A stretch of DNA of 64,000 nt, taken from contig NZ_FOTF01000009.1 of the NCBI RefSeq assembly GCF_900114485.1, positions 1 to 64,000 on the forward strand, read 5' to 3'. Origin of the DNA: Loktanella salsilacus. GTDB taxonomy: Bacteria; Pseudomonadota; Alphaproteobacteria; Rhodobacterales; Rhodobacteraceae. Positions within the stretch are counted from its first letter, which is position 1. Every line of letters starts with the position of its first letter. Position numbers and translations under genes: made by a program. The notes under the pieces are model-generated. The model searched no databases. It had not been told where the DNA came from and was given only the letters and a program-made list of their open reading frames with translations. Shown here piece by piece: positions 26,042 to 35,464 of the stretch.

Positions 26042-27129
26042 CACCGATCCTAGAAGCACAGAACGTCAAAAAGCATTTCCCGACCGGCGGCGGTTTGTTT
26101 CAGAAAAAGGGCCTCGTTAAGGCTGTCGATGGCGTGTCGCTGTCCATCACCCCGGGCGAAACCTTTGCCATTGTTGGCGAATCTGGCTGCGGTAAATCTA
26201 CGCTTGCCCGTCTTTTGATGCGTCTGCTGGACCCGACCAGCGGCGACGTGGTGTTTGACGGCAAGCAGGTCACAGCGGCCAAGGGCGTTGCACTGTCCGC
26301 CCTGCGCCGGGACATGCAGTTCATTTTTCAAGACCCGTTTTCGTCCCTGAACCCGCGCATGACAGTCGGAAAACTGGTGGGCGAACCGCTAGAGGTGCAC
26401 GCACCAGAACTGTCCAAAATTGACCGCCGCGCCAAGGTTGCAGATCTGTTGGCAAAGGTCGGTTTGCGGCCAGAGCACGCGGACCGCTACGCGCATGAGT
26501 TTTCTGGCGGCCAGCGCCAGCGTATCGGGATCGCCCGCGCGCTTGCCTCTGGTCCGCGGCTGATTATCGGCGACGAACCCGTCAGTGCGCTGGATGTGTC
26601 GGTGCAGGCGCAGGTGGTGAATCTGCTGGGCGATCTCGGCCGTGATTTGGGGCTGACACTTGTGCTGATCGCGCATGATCTGGCTGTAATCCGGCACATG
26701 TCGGACCGCGTGGCCGTCATGTACTTGGGTAAAATCGTTGAACAGGGCACAACGGACGATGTGTTCGAACAGCCGCGCCATCCCTACACCCGCGCTTTGC
26801 TGGACGCTATCCCAGACCTAGACGACCAATCTGGCGCCTCGCGCGCCCGGATCGAGGGCGAGATGCCCTCCCCCTCTGCCCCGCCGCCGGGCTGCGCGTT
26901 TCATACCCGCTGCCCCCACGCGACGGCACTGTGCCGCGAAGCTGTCCCGCAACCAGTGGAGACCCCCAACGGCCACATGACCGCCTGTCACCATTGGCAG
27001 GATATTCCCGCCGCGCCCCGGCAAACGACACCCCGCAGCAAAAGCCCCGCCACCTTGGCGCGGCTCGCGCTTTACCGCCAAGCGACGCGGGGGGGCGCAG
27101 ATCATCCCCGTCGCATCCCAAACCCCTGA
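26038..27129 (+). CDS. Peptide-type ABC transporter ATPase (DppF/OppF-like)
   Basis: A 363-residue second ATPase of the importer. Walker [11 protein letters not shown]-loop FQDPFSSLNPRMTVG, signature FSGGQRQR, Walker B LIIGDEPVSALD and H-loop IAHD are present. The C-terminal oligo_HPY region has HPYTRALLDAIPD and CAFHTRCPHATALC. A tail of some 40 residues after the family end is rich in Pro/Arg (TPRSKSPATLARLALYRQ) and unusual. ATG 26038 overlaps the previous stop as ATGA. It forms the heterodimeric ATPase with its upstream neighbour. Confidence 0.92.
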   Translation: MTPILEAQNVKKHFPTGGGLFQKKGLVKAVDGVSLSITPGETFAIVGESGCGKSTLARLLMRLLDPTSGDVVFDGKQVTAAKGVALSALRRDMQFIFQDPFSSLNPRMTVGKLVGEPLEVHAPELSKIDRRAKVADLLAKVGLRPEHADRYAHEFSGGQRQRIGIARALASGPRLIIGDEPVSALDVSVQAQVVNLLGDLGRDLGLTLVLIAHDLAVIRHMSDRVAVMYLGKIVEQGTTDDVFEQPRHPYTRALLDAIPDLDDQSGASRARIEGEMPSPSAPPPGCAFHTRCPHATALCREAVPQPVETPNGHMTACHHWQDIPAAPRQTTPRSKSPATLARLALYRQATRGGADHPRRIPNP

Positions 27130-27144
27130 CAGAGAGGCCACCAC

Positions 27145-28650
27145 ATGAAAAATCTGACCCTCACGACAGCGGCCCTTGCCCTGATGGCAAGCGGCGCAAT
27201 GGCACAGGATTTGCGCATCGCGTTGCAGTCCGACGCTGACATTCTGGACCCGGACCAGTCGCGGACCTTTGTGGGCCGCATCATCTATACCGCCCTATGC
27301 GACAAGCTGGTCGACATTACGCCTGATCTGGAAATCATTCCCCAGCTTGCGACCGCATGGACCGTGGCAGAGGATGGCATGTCCATCGACATGACCGTGC
27401 GCGAGGATGTCGTTTTCCACGACGGCACCGCGTTCAACGCGCAGGCTGTCGCTGACAACATCACCCGGTCGCAGACCATGGACGGCAGCATGCGCAAGTC
27501 AGAGCTTGCCTCGATCGCATCCGTTGACGTGACAGGCGACTACACGTTGACGCTGAACCTGACCGGGCCCGATGCCACCGTGATCGCCCAACTGGCTGAC
27601 CGCGCTGGCATGATGGTATCACCGACGGCCGCCGCCGCGATGGGCGACGATTTCGGCCTCGCGCCAGTCTGCTCTGGTCCGTTCGCATTTGAAGAGCGGG
27701 TCGCGCAGGACAAGATCGTGCTGAAGAAGTTCGCAGACTATTGGAATGCGGACAAAATCCACTTTGACAGCGTCACATACCTGCCAATCCCCGACACGAC
27801 AGTGCGACTGGCCAACCTGCAATCTGGTGATATTCACATCCTAGAACGTCTGGCCCCCACCGACTTGGCGCAGGTCAATGCGGATGACAGCATCAACGTT
27901 CTGTCCGCCGTATCGATGGGCTATCAGGGCATCACTTTTAACGTGGGCAATGGCGAACAAGCCGACAATCCATTTGGCACCGATCCGCGTCTGCGGCAGG
28001 CATTCAGCTATGCTATTGACCGCGACGCCATCAATCAGGTCGTGTTCGAGGGCGCTTTTGCCGCTGGCAACCAGCCGTTCCCGCCAACATCGCCTTGGTA
28101 TGATGCGGATTATCCCGTTGAAGGCCGCGATGTCGAAAAGGCCAAAGCACTGCTGGCAGAGGCAGGCTATCCCGACGGCATCGACCTTGTCGTGCAGGTG
28201 CCGAACACGACCATCCCCCTGCAACTGATGCAGGTAATCCAGTCGATGACCGCCGAAGCGGGCATCAACATCGAGATCGTGTCCAAAGAGTTCGCCACGC
28301 TGCTGTCTGACCAGACCGCAGGCGACTATCAGGCAAGCCAGATCGGCTGGTCTGGCCGCGTCGATCCAGATGGCAACATCCACCAGTTCGTCACGACGGA
28401 TGGCGGCATCAATGATGCGGGCTATTCCAACGCCACCGTCGACGATGCACTGAATGCGGCGCGCACACAGGCCGACGTTGCATCACGCAAGGCGCAGTAT
28501 GACGCAGCCCGTGACGTGCTGATCAATGATGCGCCGCTGGTGTACCTCTACCACGAAAGCTGGATCACAGCGCTTGACGCCAATATCGAAGGCTACACCG
28601 CCTATCCCGACGGCATGATCCGCCTAGAAGGTGTGACCCTGTCCGAATAA
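27145..28650 (+). CDS. ABC transporter substrate-binding protein, family 5
   Basis: A 501-residue periplasmic binding protein of the peptide/nickel (SBP_bac_5) family. The signal peptide ends at about residue 20 (GAMA/QDL). The family motif region reads FHDGTAFNAQAVADNI, and the long two-lobed domain follows to KLDANIEGYTAYP-like C-terminus. AGAGAGG precedes ATG 27145, 15 bp after the ATPase. The operon's gamma-glutamyltransferase-like and DUF1028 genes suggest the ligand is a gamma-glutamyl compound, glutathione or a short peptide. That is inference; the pocket residues do not show it. Confidence 0.9.
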   Translation: MKNLTLTTAALALMASGAMAQDLRIALQSDADILDPDQSRTFVGRIIYTALCDKLVDITPDLEIIPQLATAWTVAEDGMSIDMTVREDVVFHDGTAFNAQAVADNITRSQTMDGSMRKSELASIASVDVTGDYTLTLNLTGPDATVIAQLADRAGMMVSPTAAAAMGDDFGLAPVCSGPFAFEERVAQDKIVLKKFADYWNADKIHFDSVTYLPIPDTTVRLANLQSGDIHILERLAPTDLAQVNADDSINVLSAVSMGYQGITFNVGNGEQADNPFGTDPRLRQAFSYAIDRDAINQVVFEGAFAAGNQPFPPTSPWYDADYPVEGRDVEKAKALLAEAGYPDGIDLVVQVPNTTIPLQLMQVIQSMTAEAGINIEIVSKEFATLLSDQTAGDYQASQIGWSGRVDPDGNIHQFVTTDGGINDAGYSNATVDDALNAARTQADVASRKAQYDAARDVLINDAPLVYLYHESWITALDANIEGYTAYPDGMIRLEGVTLSE

Positions 28651-28657
28651 TCCCGGT

Positions 28658-28687
28658 CCGCCCCCAGCCCAACCGGGCCGGGGGCGG
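28658..28687 (+). terminator. Intercistronic hairpin after the binding-protein gene
   Basis: Arms CCGCCCCC (28658-28665) and GGGGGCGG (28680-28687) flank a 14-base loop, without a T run. Such hairpins after binding-protein genes usually reduce readthrough or protect the 3' end, raising the ratio of binding protein to permease. Confidence 0.55.
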
Positions 28688-28726
28688 CCACCCTTAACCG
28701 CATTTCACCCATGCAAGGGGCAGCCC

Positions 28727-29671
28727 ATGCTCTCGTTCTTCCTGCGCCGACTTGTCATCGCGATCCCGACGATCATTTTGATCTCGGTCTTCGTCTTTGG
28801 CTTGCAGAAAATCCTACCCGGCGATCCGCTGCTTGTCCTTGCAGGCGAGGAACGCGATCCTGCTGTGCTGGAATTCCTGCGCGAAAAATATCGCCTGAAT
28901 GATCCTATTCCGGTGCAGTATATGACCTGGGCAGGTAACGCGCTTGGCGGCGATCTGGGCACATCTTTTCGCACCAATCAGCCAGTGACGGAACTGATCG
29001 GGCAAAAGCTGCCTGTCACGATCCAACTGGCTTTGATGTCGCTGATCTTTGCCGTGTTCATTGGCATTCCCGCAGGCATCATGTCCGCCTATCGCAAGGG
29101 AACGGTCACCGATTATATTGCCAACATCGTCGCGCTGTCCGGTCTGTCGATCCCGAACTTCTGGCTGGGGATCATGCTGATCCTTCTGGTGTCCGTGAAA
29201 TGGCAACTGTTGCCCGCGTCCGGATATGTGCCGCCTAGTGAAGATTTCTGGTTGTCGATCAAGACCATGCTGATGCCTGCCTTCGTGCTGGGCACCGCGC
29301 TGGCCGCAACCTTGATGCGGCACACAAGGTCGGCGATGCTGGGCGTGTTGACCTCTGACTATGTGCGCACCGCCCGCGCCAAGGGATTGTCCGAACGCAA
29401 GGTCGTGCTGAAGCATGCCTTTCGCAATGCGCTGACGCCGATCGTCACCCTGACCGCGCTGCTGTTCGGTGAATTGATCGCAGGCGCCGTCCTGACAGAG
29501 CAGATCTTTACCATCCCCGGCTTTGGCAAGCTGGTCGTCGATGCCGTCTTTAACCGCGATTACGCTGTGGTGCAGGGCATCGTTCTGGTCACTGCCGTTG
29601 GGTTCATAGTCATGAACCTGCTCGCCGATATGGCCTATTTTCTTCTTAACCCCCGGCTAAGGAGCAACTGA
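28727..29671 (+). CDS. Peptide-type ABC transporter permease (DppB-like)
   Basis: A 314-residue inner-membrane permease with six predicted helices. The N-terminal FFLRRLVIAIPTIILISVFVF segment and the cytoplasmic EAA-type loop YVRTARAKGLSERKVVLKHAFRNAL are typical of DppB/GsiC. The C-terminal part has LLFGELIAGAVLTEQIFTIPGFGKL. AAGGGGC precedes ATG 28727. Its stop overlaps the next start (TGATG). It forms the translocation channel with the following permease. Confidence 0.93.
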   Translation: MLSFFLRRLVIAIPTIILISVFVFGLQKILPGDPLLVLAGEERDPAVLEFLREKYRLNDPIPVQYMTWAGNALGGDLGTSFRTNQPVTELIGQKLPVTIQLALMSLIFAVFIGIPAGIMSAYRKGTVTDYIANIVALSGLSIPNFWLGIMLILLVSVKWQLLPASGYVPPSEDFWLSIKTMLMPAFVLGTALAATLMRHTRSAMLGVLTSDYVRTARAKGLSERKVVLKHAFRNALTPIVTLTALLFGELIAGAVLTEQIFTIPGFGKLVVDAVFNRDYAVVQGIVLVTAVGFIVMNLLADMAYFLLNPRLRSN

Positions 29672-30558
29672 TGGCTGCCGCTGACACAAACGTTGCCAAG
29701 ACGGCACCGGCAATGGACCTTGCCCCGTCTGAAAACCGCGTCTGGAAGAAATTTCGCAGCCATAAATCAGCGATGCTGGGCGGTTTCCTTGTGCTGTTCT
29801 TCATCACCCTTGCGCTGCTGGCCCCCGTACTGCCGATCCCCGATCCAGCGGCGACGGATTGGGGCGCGATCCGCAAAGCGCCATCCGCTGCGCATTGGAT
29901 GGGCACGGACGATCTGGGCCGGGACGTGCTGTCGCGGATGATCTGGGGGGCGCAGGCATCCTTGCTGGCGGGTGTCATTTCTGTCGCAATTGCGATGGCT
30001 GTTGGCGTGCCTTTGGGGATCGTCGCGGGCTACTTCGGCGGTTGGCCCGACGCGATCATTTCGCGCTGCACCGAAGCGCTGCTCGCCGCGCCTTTCCTGA
30101 TCCTTGCCATCGCGCTGGCCGCCTTCCTTGGGCCGTCACTTAGCAATGCGATGATCGCGATCGGCATCTCGGCCACGCCGCTCTTCATCCGGCTGACGCG
30201 CGGCCAAGTGCTGAACGTCAAGGTCGAGGATTACGTCGACTCCGCCCGTGCCATTGGCCTGCCGACGCGGCTGATCTTGTCGCGCTACATTCTGCCTAAC
30301 GTGCTGCCCCCGATCCTTGTGCAGGCAACGCTGACCATCGCCACTGCGATCATCGCCGAAGCCTCGCTATCTTTCCTTGGTCTTGGCCAGCAACCGCCCG
30401 CGCCCTCTTGGGGCTCGATGCTGAACACGGCTAAGAACTTCTTGAACCAAGCGCCTTGGATGGCGCTTTGGCCCGGCATCTCGATCTTTCTTGTGGTGCT
30501 TGGCTTTAACCTTTTGGGCGACGGTCTGCGCGACGCCCTTGACCCTCGCGAACACTAA
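29671..30558 (+). CDS. Peptide-type ABC transporter permease (DppC-like)
   Basis: A 295-residue permease with a hydrophilic N-terminal tail of about 40 residues and then six helices. Family marks are WMGTDDLGRDVLSRMIWGAQASL, the EAA-type loop VEDYVDSARAIGLPTRLILSRYILPNVLPP and ASLSFLGLGQQPPAPSWGSML near the C-terminus, all typical of DppC/GsiD. It starts one base inside the previous stop codon and is followed 12 bp later by the gamma-glutamyltransferase-like gene, so transport and hydrolysis are co-expressed. Confidence 0.93.
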   Translation: MAAADTNVAKTAPAMDLAPSENRVWKKFRSHKSAMLGGFLVLFFITLALLAPVLPIPDPAATDWGAIRKAPSAAHWMGTDDLGRDVLSRMIWGAQASLLAGVISVAIAMAVGVPLGIVAGYFGGWPDAIISRCTEALLAAPFLILAIALAAFLGPSLSNAMIAIGISATPLFIRLTRGQVLNVKVEDYVDSARAIGLPTRLILSRYILPNVLPPILVQATLTIATAIIAEASLSFLGLGQQPPAPSWGSMLNTAKNFLNQAPWMALWPGISIFLVVLGFNLLGDGLRDALDPREH

Positions 30559-30570
30559 AGGGACGACCCC

Positions 30571-32358
30571 ATGACCTTCACCACCCGCCCGGAAATCCGC
30601 GGCACCTTCGGCGTTGCAACTTCGACCCATTGGATCGCCTCTGCCGTTGGCATGTCGATCTTGGAACGCGGCGGCAATGCCTTTGACGCCGCTGTCGCCA
30701 CCGCCATCACGCTGCAAGTGGTAGAGCCGCATTTGAACGGCCCCGCCGGCGATATGCCTGCGATCTTTCAAAAAGCAGGCGAGGATGTGCAGGTCGTCTG
30801 CGCACAAGCCCCTGCCCCCGCAGGTGCCACGTTGGAACACTACCGGGCGCAGAACCTAACGCTTATCCCCGGCTCTGGCTTGCTGGCGACTGTAATCCCC
30901 GGCGCCTTTGACGGCTGGATGCTGATGCTGCGCGATCACGGCACCATGAGCCTGCGCGACGTGCTGACACCTGCGATTGACTATGCCCGCGACGGTCATC
31001 CCATCTTGCCCCGCGTTGCCAACACCATCGCTGGGCTGGCCGACTATTTTGCTGAACATTGGCCCACCAGCGCCGCGGTCTGGACGCCGAACGGCAAAGC
31101 CCCCGCGGCGAACGCCTTGTTCAAAAACCCCGATCTTGCAGACACTTACGACCGCCTTGTGACCGAAGGTGAAGCCGCAGGCGATGACCGTATCGCCCAG
31201 ATCGATGCCGCCCGCCGCGCGTGGTCGGAAGGTTTTGTCGCCGACGCAATCGACGCCTATATCCAGACCGCCAACGTCATGGATGTCTCAAACGAAAAGC
31301 ACATGGGTGTGCTGACCAAAGCTGACATGGCAGGCTGGTCTGCCACCTACGAGCCGTCGCTGTCCTATGGCTACCACGGCTGGACCGTCCACAAGACCGG
31401 CCCGTGGTCGCAAGGTCCGGTGCTGTTGCAGGCCCTCGCGATCCTCAAGCATTTCGACCTTGCCGCAATGGACCCAATGGGCGCCGAATTCACCCACACG
31501 GTGATCGAGGCGATGAAGCTCGCCTATGCCGACCGCGAAGCCTATTATGGCGATCCGCTGCACAGCGAGATCCCGATGGAATACCTGCTGTCGGACACCT
31601 ACAACGCAGAGCGCGCAAAGATGATCAGCGCACAGGCCAGCACCGAACAACGCCCAGGCCGCGTGCCGGGGTTCGAACATCAGGCCGATGCTTATATCGC
31701 CCGTGCCGCGCATGATTTCGGTGCCGCCGACGCCGCCCCGCAAGAGCCAACGATGGCGCATCTGACCGAAAAGCGCGGCGACACCGTGCATCTGGATATC
31801 ATTGACCGCTGGGGCAATATGGTGGCGGCAACGCCGTCGGGCGGGTGGCTGCAGTCGAACCCCGTCGTGCCCGGCCTTGGCTTTCCGCTGAATTCCCGCG
31901 CGCAGATGTTCTGGCTCGAGGACGGCTTGCCCACAACGCTGGCCCCCGGCCGGCGCCCGCGCACAACGCTGACGCCGTCGCTTGCAACACACGAGGACGG
32001 CCGCCGCATGGTCTTTGGCACGCCGGGCGGTGACCAGCAGGACCAGTGGCAATTGGTATGGTTCTTGCGCTTTGTGCATTGGGACATGGAACTGCAGGCC
32101 TGCATGGACGCGCCATTGTTTCATTCCATGCACTTCCAAGGCAGCTTTTACCCCCGCGAAGCCAAACCCGGAGAGATGATGCTAGAGCCCGCCTTTGGCG
32201 AAGACACCATTGCCGATCTGCGGGCCCGTGGTCACATCGTGCACGTGGCAGAACCGTGGTCCGTTGGCCGCCTGACAGCCGCCTTGCGCGACCCGGATGG
32301 CATCATGCGCGCCGCCGCCACGCCGCGGTTGATGCAAGCCTATGCGGTGGGGCGCTAA
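30571..32358 (+). CDS. Gamma-glutamyltransferase family protein, cytoplasmic type
   Basis: A 595-residue Ntn-hydrolase of the gamma-glutamyltransferase family, which cleaves gamma-glutamyl bonds (glutathione or related). The N-terminal GGNAFDAAVATAITLQVVEPH and GDMPAIFQ regions are typical. The likely autocleavage site and nucleophile is the Thr in KRGDTVHLDIIDRWGNMVAATPSGGW. Classic enzymes read DTTH here, so DTVH is a variant shared by the unassigned GGT-like subgroup. There is no signal peptide, unlike E. coli Ggt, so it should act on imported substrate in the cytoplasm. It lies directly after the permeases and three bases before the DUF1028 gene. Confidence 0.88.
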   Translation: MTFTTRPEIRGTFGVATSTHWIASAVGMSILERGGNAFDAAVATAITLQVVEPHLNGPAGDMPAIFQKAGEDVQVVCAQAPAPAGATLEHYRAQNLTLIPGSGLLATVIPGAFDGWMLMLRDHGTMSLRDVLTPAIDYARDGHPILPRVANTIAGLADYFAEHWPTSAAVWTPNGKAPAANALFKNPDLADTYDRLVTEGEAAGDDRIAQIDAARRAWSEGFVADAIDAYIQTANVMDVSNEKHMGVLTKADMAGWSATYEPSLSYGYHGWTVHKTGPWSQGPVLLQALAILKHFDLAAMDPMGAEFTHTVIEAMKLAYADREAYYGDPLHSEIPMEYLLSDTYNAERAKMISAQASTEQRPGRVPGFEHQADAYIARAAHDFGAADAAPQEPTMAHLTEKRGDTVHLDIIDRWGNMVAATPSGGWLQSNPVVPGLGFPLNSRAQMFWLEDGLPTTLAPGRRPRTTLTPSLATHEDGRRMVFGTPGGDQQDQWQLVWFLRFVHWDMELQACMDAPLFHSMHFQGSFYPREAKPGEMMLEPAFGEDTIADLRARGHIVHVAEPWSVGRLTAALRDPDGIMRAAATPRLMQAYAVGR

Positions 32359-32361
32359 GCC

Positions 32362-33096
32362 ATGACATGGAGCCTGATCGCGCGTGACGGGGATGATATC
32401 GGCCTGATTGTCGCGTCAAAGTTCTTTGCCTGCGGCGCCGTTGTTCCCTACGTGGGTGCCCGCACCGCCGTCGCATCGCAGGCCTTTTGCAACCCCATCT
32501 GGGGCACAGAAGGACGCACCCGGTTAGAGACGCAAAGCGCTGAAAGTGTGATGGCTGATCTCGTGTCACGCGACGCAGGTCAAGGCATTCGCCAAGCGCA
32601 TATGATCGACGCGCAGGGTAATTTTGCAGCCCACACGGGCGGCGATTGCACCGATTGGGCGGGGCATCTAATCCGCGACGACCACTCCGTCGCGGGGAAT
32701 ATGTTGGCGGGGCCAGAGGTGATCCACGCCACCTCTGCTGCCTTTGCCGCATCCACCGGCCCCTTTGCGCAGCGCTTGATTTCCGCCATGCAAGCAGGAG
32801 AGGCCGCAGGCGGCGACAAACGCGGGCGGCAAGCGGCAGGGCTGACGATTCACAAAGGCGAGGACCATGCTTGGCTGTCGCTGCGCGCTGACGATCACGC
32901 CGATCCGCTGGGTGAACTTGACCGTCTGTGGCGGGTTGCGCAGGAACGCTATGTGCCCTTTACCCTTGGCATGCCGACGGCCGTAGCCTTTTCCGGCAAC
33001 CCCACGCGCGAACATATCGATGCAGCCATTGCGCAAGCCGAGGCGCAGCGCGTAGAATCCGGCCAGCCGAGTTCTTCTTTTGCCGTGGATACATGA
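32362..33096 (+). CDS. DUF1028 family putative Ntn-hydrolase
   Basis: A 244-residue protein of the DUF1028 family, predicted to have an Ntn-hydrolase fold but with no established reaction. It starts MTWSLIARDGDDIGLIVASKFFACGAVVPYVGARTAV; many members have S/T at the mature N-terminus in the first residues. HTGGDCTDWAGH and AGNMLAGPEVI are also conserved. Its stop overlaps the following regulator's start (ATGA). The pairing with a peptide importer and a gamma-glutamyltransferase-like enzyme points to a second amide-bond hydrolase in the same pathway. Confidence 0.85.
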   Translation: MTWSLIARDGDDIGLIVASKFFACGAVVPYVGARTAVASQAFCNPIWGTEGRTRLETQSAESVMADLVSRDAGQGIRQAHMIDAQGNFAAHTGGDCTDWAGHLIRDDHSVAGNMLAGPEVIHATSAAFAASTGPFAQRLISAMQAGEAAGGDKRGRQAAGLTIHKGEDHAWLSLRADDHADPLGELDRLWRVAQERYVPFTLGMPTAVAFSGNPTREHIDAAIAQAEAQRVESGQPSSSFAVDT

Positions 33097-33776
33097 CCCA
33101 GCCACTTAAACAGCGCGTAATGACCCTGATCGAGGCTGAGCTGCCCGCCGATGGGCGCCTGCCCACCGAACGCGCGCTTGCCGAACGCTTTGACACCTCT
33201 CGCCGGTTGATCCGGCAGGTGCTGGACGAGTTGGAAATCGAAGGGCTTGTCTGGCGCAAACAAGGCTCTGGCACCTTTGCGGGTCATCCGCAGGATCCGA
33301 CCGGCGACCTGGCTGCCCGCATCGCAGGCGAGAGCGACCCCATTCAGGTCATGGAAGCGCGGCTTTGCATCGAGCCAGAGCTGGCCGCGCTGTGTGCCAC
33401 GCGGATGACGGACGCGGAAATTCTGCGATTGCGGACCCTTGCCACGCGGCAAGTCGCCGCCGATGCGCAAACGATAGAGCTGTGGGACGGCGCGCTGCAC
33501 CGGCTGATTGCGCAATGCGCCCGCAACAGACCCCTGCTGACGGCCTTTTCCCTGCTGGACCGTATCCGGTCCAATCCCGATTGGGTTCAAGTCCGCGCCA
33601 AGGCCCGCAGCCGGTCGTCGATTGCTGTGCCGCAAAGCGAACACGAGGTGCTGATCGCCGCCATCGCCGCACGCAACCCCGCTGCCGCCCGCCAAGCGAT
33701 GCACGATCACCTGTCCGCCCGCTTTGACGCGTTGATGGTTGAATTCACTACGCCCGTCACCGATGTCGCGGAATAG
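33093..33776 (+). CDS. GntR family regulator (FadR/FCD) of the peptide operon
   Basis: A 227-residue regulator. The winged helix-turn-helix covers about residues 5-70: LPADGRLPTERALAERFDTSRRLIRQVLDELEIEGLVWRKQGSGTF. The FCD ligand domain follows (MEARLCIEPELAALCA, WDGALHRLIAQCA, SEHEVLIAAIAARNPAAARQAMHDHL). It is the last gene of the operon, overlapping DUF1028 by ATGA, and most likely represses the operon in the absence of its ligand. The inverted repeat at 25003-25025 is the best operator candidate in the window. Effector unknown. Confidence 0.88.
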   Translation: MTQPLKQRVMTLIEAELPADGRLPTERALAERFDTSRRLIRQVLDELEIEGLVWRKQGSGTFAGHPQDPTGDLAARIAGESDPIQVMEARLCIEPELAALCATRMTDAEILRLRTLATRQVAADAQTIELWDGALHRLIAQCARNRPLLTAFSLLDRIRSNPDWVQVRAKARSRSSIAVPQSEHEVLIAAIAARNPAAARQAMHDHLSARFDALMVEFTTPVTDVAE

Positions 33777-33796
33777 GGCGGGCCGCATTTAAACGT

Positions 33797-34360
33797 TCAG
33801 CAGCGCGATTTCAAAACGCGCACCGCGTCGTCGAACGTGCCCACATTTTCTGCCGCGCGTGCGGTCAAATGGGCCCCTTCCAGCAAGGCAAGCGTAGCGC
33901 AAGCTTCTGATCCCGGGTCCGATACATATTTGATGGTGCTGTCCTTTTGCCCTGCAGAAAAAACAGCTGTAAGGCGCGCAAGCATCATGGCGCGGAATGC
34001 CTTGATCTGTTCAATCGCAGCATCAGGCAGGCTTGCGCGGCTGCCCGTCAAAGCCACGCAAAGGCACAGCGTCTTGCCGCCCTGCAACGCATCACGGTAT
34101 AGCGCGATCAATGCCAGCAGGCGTGCGCCTCCGGTCTGATGACGGGCCGTGATCTGGTCGCACGCAGCGCCAAGGTCCGTTCCGTAGCGGTCCATCATCG
34201 CGGCGCACAGGTCGGCTTTGGTTGCGAAATGATAATGGACAGAGGCTTTTCGGATCCCGACGCTGTCTGCCAAATCTGCATAGCTGAACCCGTCAAAGCC
34301 GCGCGCGCGGGCGGCGTATTCTGCGGCATCCAGCAGGGCCGTTCTTGTATCAACCGTCAT
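33797..34360 (-). CDS. TetR family transcriptional regulator
   Basis: A 187-residue regulator. The N-terminal helix-turn-helix reads ALLDAAEYAARARGFDGFSYADLADSVGIRKASVHYHFATKADLCAAMM, a standard TetR N-terminus. The C-terminal ligand domain is of the TetR_C type found with YcdC/AcrR-like proteins. It is the third gene of a minus-strand run after the cupin and flavoprotein genes, separated from the flavoprotein gene by six bases, and probably regulates that operon through the palindrome at 36199-36224 (inference). Confidence 0.88.
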   Translation of the reverse strand: MTVDTRTALLDAAEYAARARGFDGFSYADLADSVGIRKASVHYHFATKADLCAAMMDRYGTDLGAACDQITARHQTGGARLLALIALYRDALQGGKTLCLCVALTGSRASLPDAAIEQIKAFRAMMLARLTAVFSAGQKDSTIKYVSDPGSEACATLALLEGAHLTARAAENVGTFDDAVRVLKSRC

Positions 34361-34366
34361 GCGCCA

Positions 34367-35461
34367 TCACGCCTTTGCTGCTTTGATCCGGTCAAAGGCC
34401 TGCTCTGCCGCCTCGAGCGCACCTTCAAGGTATCCGCCAAACTGAGCGGCGACTTCGGTTCCGCCAAAGATCAAGCGGCCGTCCCAAAGCCCGTCCAATG
34501 CGGCGGGCAAGCCATAGGTTGGATGCGCGTAAAGTGGCTTTTGGTCAGCTGCCGCGGCGGTAAAGGGATCAAAGGCCCAATCCTTGATATATCGCTGGGT
34601 CGGCTGCCCGGCCTGCGGCCCAAACAGGCGCGTCAATTGCTGCAGCACCGCAGACCACAAGTGATCTTGGTCTTGCCGCGCTTGCGGCGGGATGCCCAGA
34701 AAACCAAACAGCGCATAGGGGCCGCCCTGCGCTGGCGATGCATCGTGAACTTCTGCCAGCGGCCCGCGCTGGCTCATCGCGTCGCCCGACAGGCCCGCTT
34801 CGCGCCAAAACGGGCGGTCATAGGTCACAACGACCTTGGCCTGTCCAGCCATCCACGTCGCAATCCCATCCATCGCGGTATGGGCGGACGCGGGCAAGTC
34901 AGGGGCGTAGGTGATGCTGCCCGCGATGCGCGGCGGCAGGGCCAGCACGACCCGCTTGGCGTCAATTTGCTGGCCCGATTGCGTCGTTGCCGTGATGCCG
35001 CCTGCACTTTGCGCCAGCGCCGCGATCTGCGTCGACAGCATCACGCGCGTTGCGGGCAAGCGGGCCAATAGCCCATCTGTCAGGGCCGCCATTCCGCCCT
35101 GCACCCGAAACGAGCCTTGCATCGACGCAAACCCCTTGCCGCGTTGCACATGCCCGCTGGCGTCCTCGAAGCTGAGTTCGCCTGCATAATGCTGCTCTGT
35201 GTCCTTTAGCCCCAAGGAGGCCATTAGCGCAGCAATGCGCGGCTGGCCGGGCCAGAACCACGTTGGGCCCAGATCGAAAGCGCCAGCCCCGAACTGTTCT
35301 GTCAGGATCCGCCCACCCGTGCGGCTACGCGCCTCAACCAGCAGAAAGTCATGGCCGACAGCGTTCAGCCGCGCCGCAAGCGCAAGACCGGACAGGCCCG
35401 CACCGATGATCAGCGTTTGCGTTTGCATTACTTCGTTTGCAGCCGTGGCAGCGGACTCCAT
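34367..35461 (-). CDS. FAD-dependent amine oxidase-like protein
   Basis: A 364-residue flavoprotein of the amino-oxidase family (monoamine oxidase/phytoene-desaturase fold). The FAD-binding N-terminus reads LIIGAGLSGLALAARL with LVEARSRTGGRI, then AFDLGPTWFWPGQ. The C-terminal FAD segment is IFGGTEVAAQFGGYLEGALEAAEQAF. It lacks a signal peptide. Relatives oxidise amines or dehydrogenate other compounds; the reaction is not established. ATG 35461 lies three bases after the cupin stop; ATG 35428 is an alternative closer to the FAD motif. It is probably cotranscribed with the cupin and TetR genes. Confidence 0.85.
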   Translation of the reverse strand: MESAATAANEVMQTQTLIIGAGLSGLALAARLNAVGHDFLLVEARSRTGGRILTEQFGAGAFDLGPTWFWPGQPRIAALMASLGLKDTEQHYAGELSFEDASGHVQRGKGFASMQGSFRVQGGMAALTDGLLARLPATRVMLSTQIAALAQSAGGITATTQSGQQIDAKRVVLALPPRIAGSITYAPDLPASAHTAMDGIATWMAGQAKVVVTYDRPFWREAGLSGDAMSQRGPLAEVHDASPAQGGPYALFGFLGIPPQARQDQDHLWSAVLQQLTRLFGPQAGQPTQRYIKDWAFDPFTAAAADQKPLYAHPTYGLPAALDGLWDGRLIFGGTEVAAQFGGYLEGALEAAEQAFDRIKAAKA

Positions 35462-35464
35462 CGA

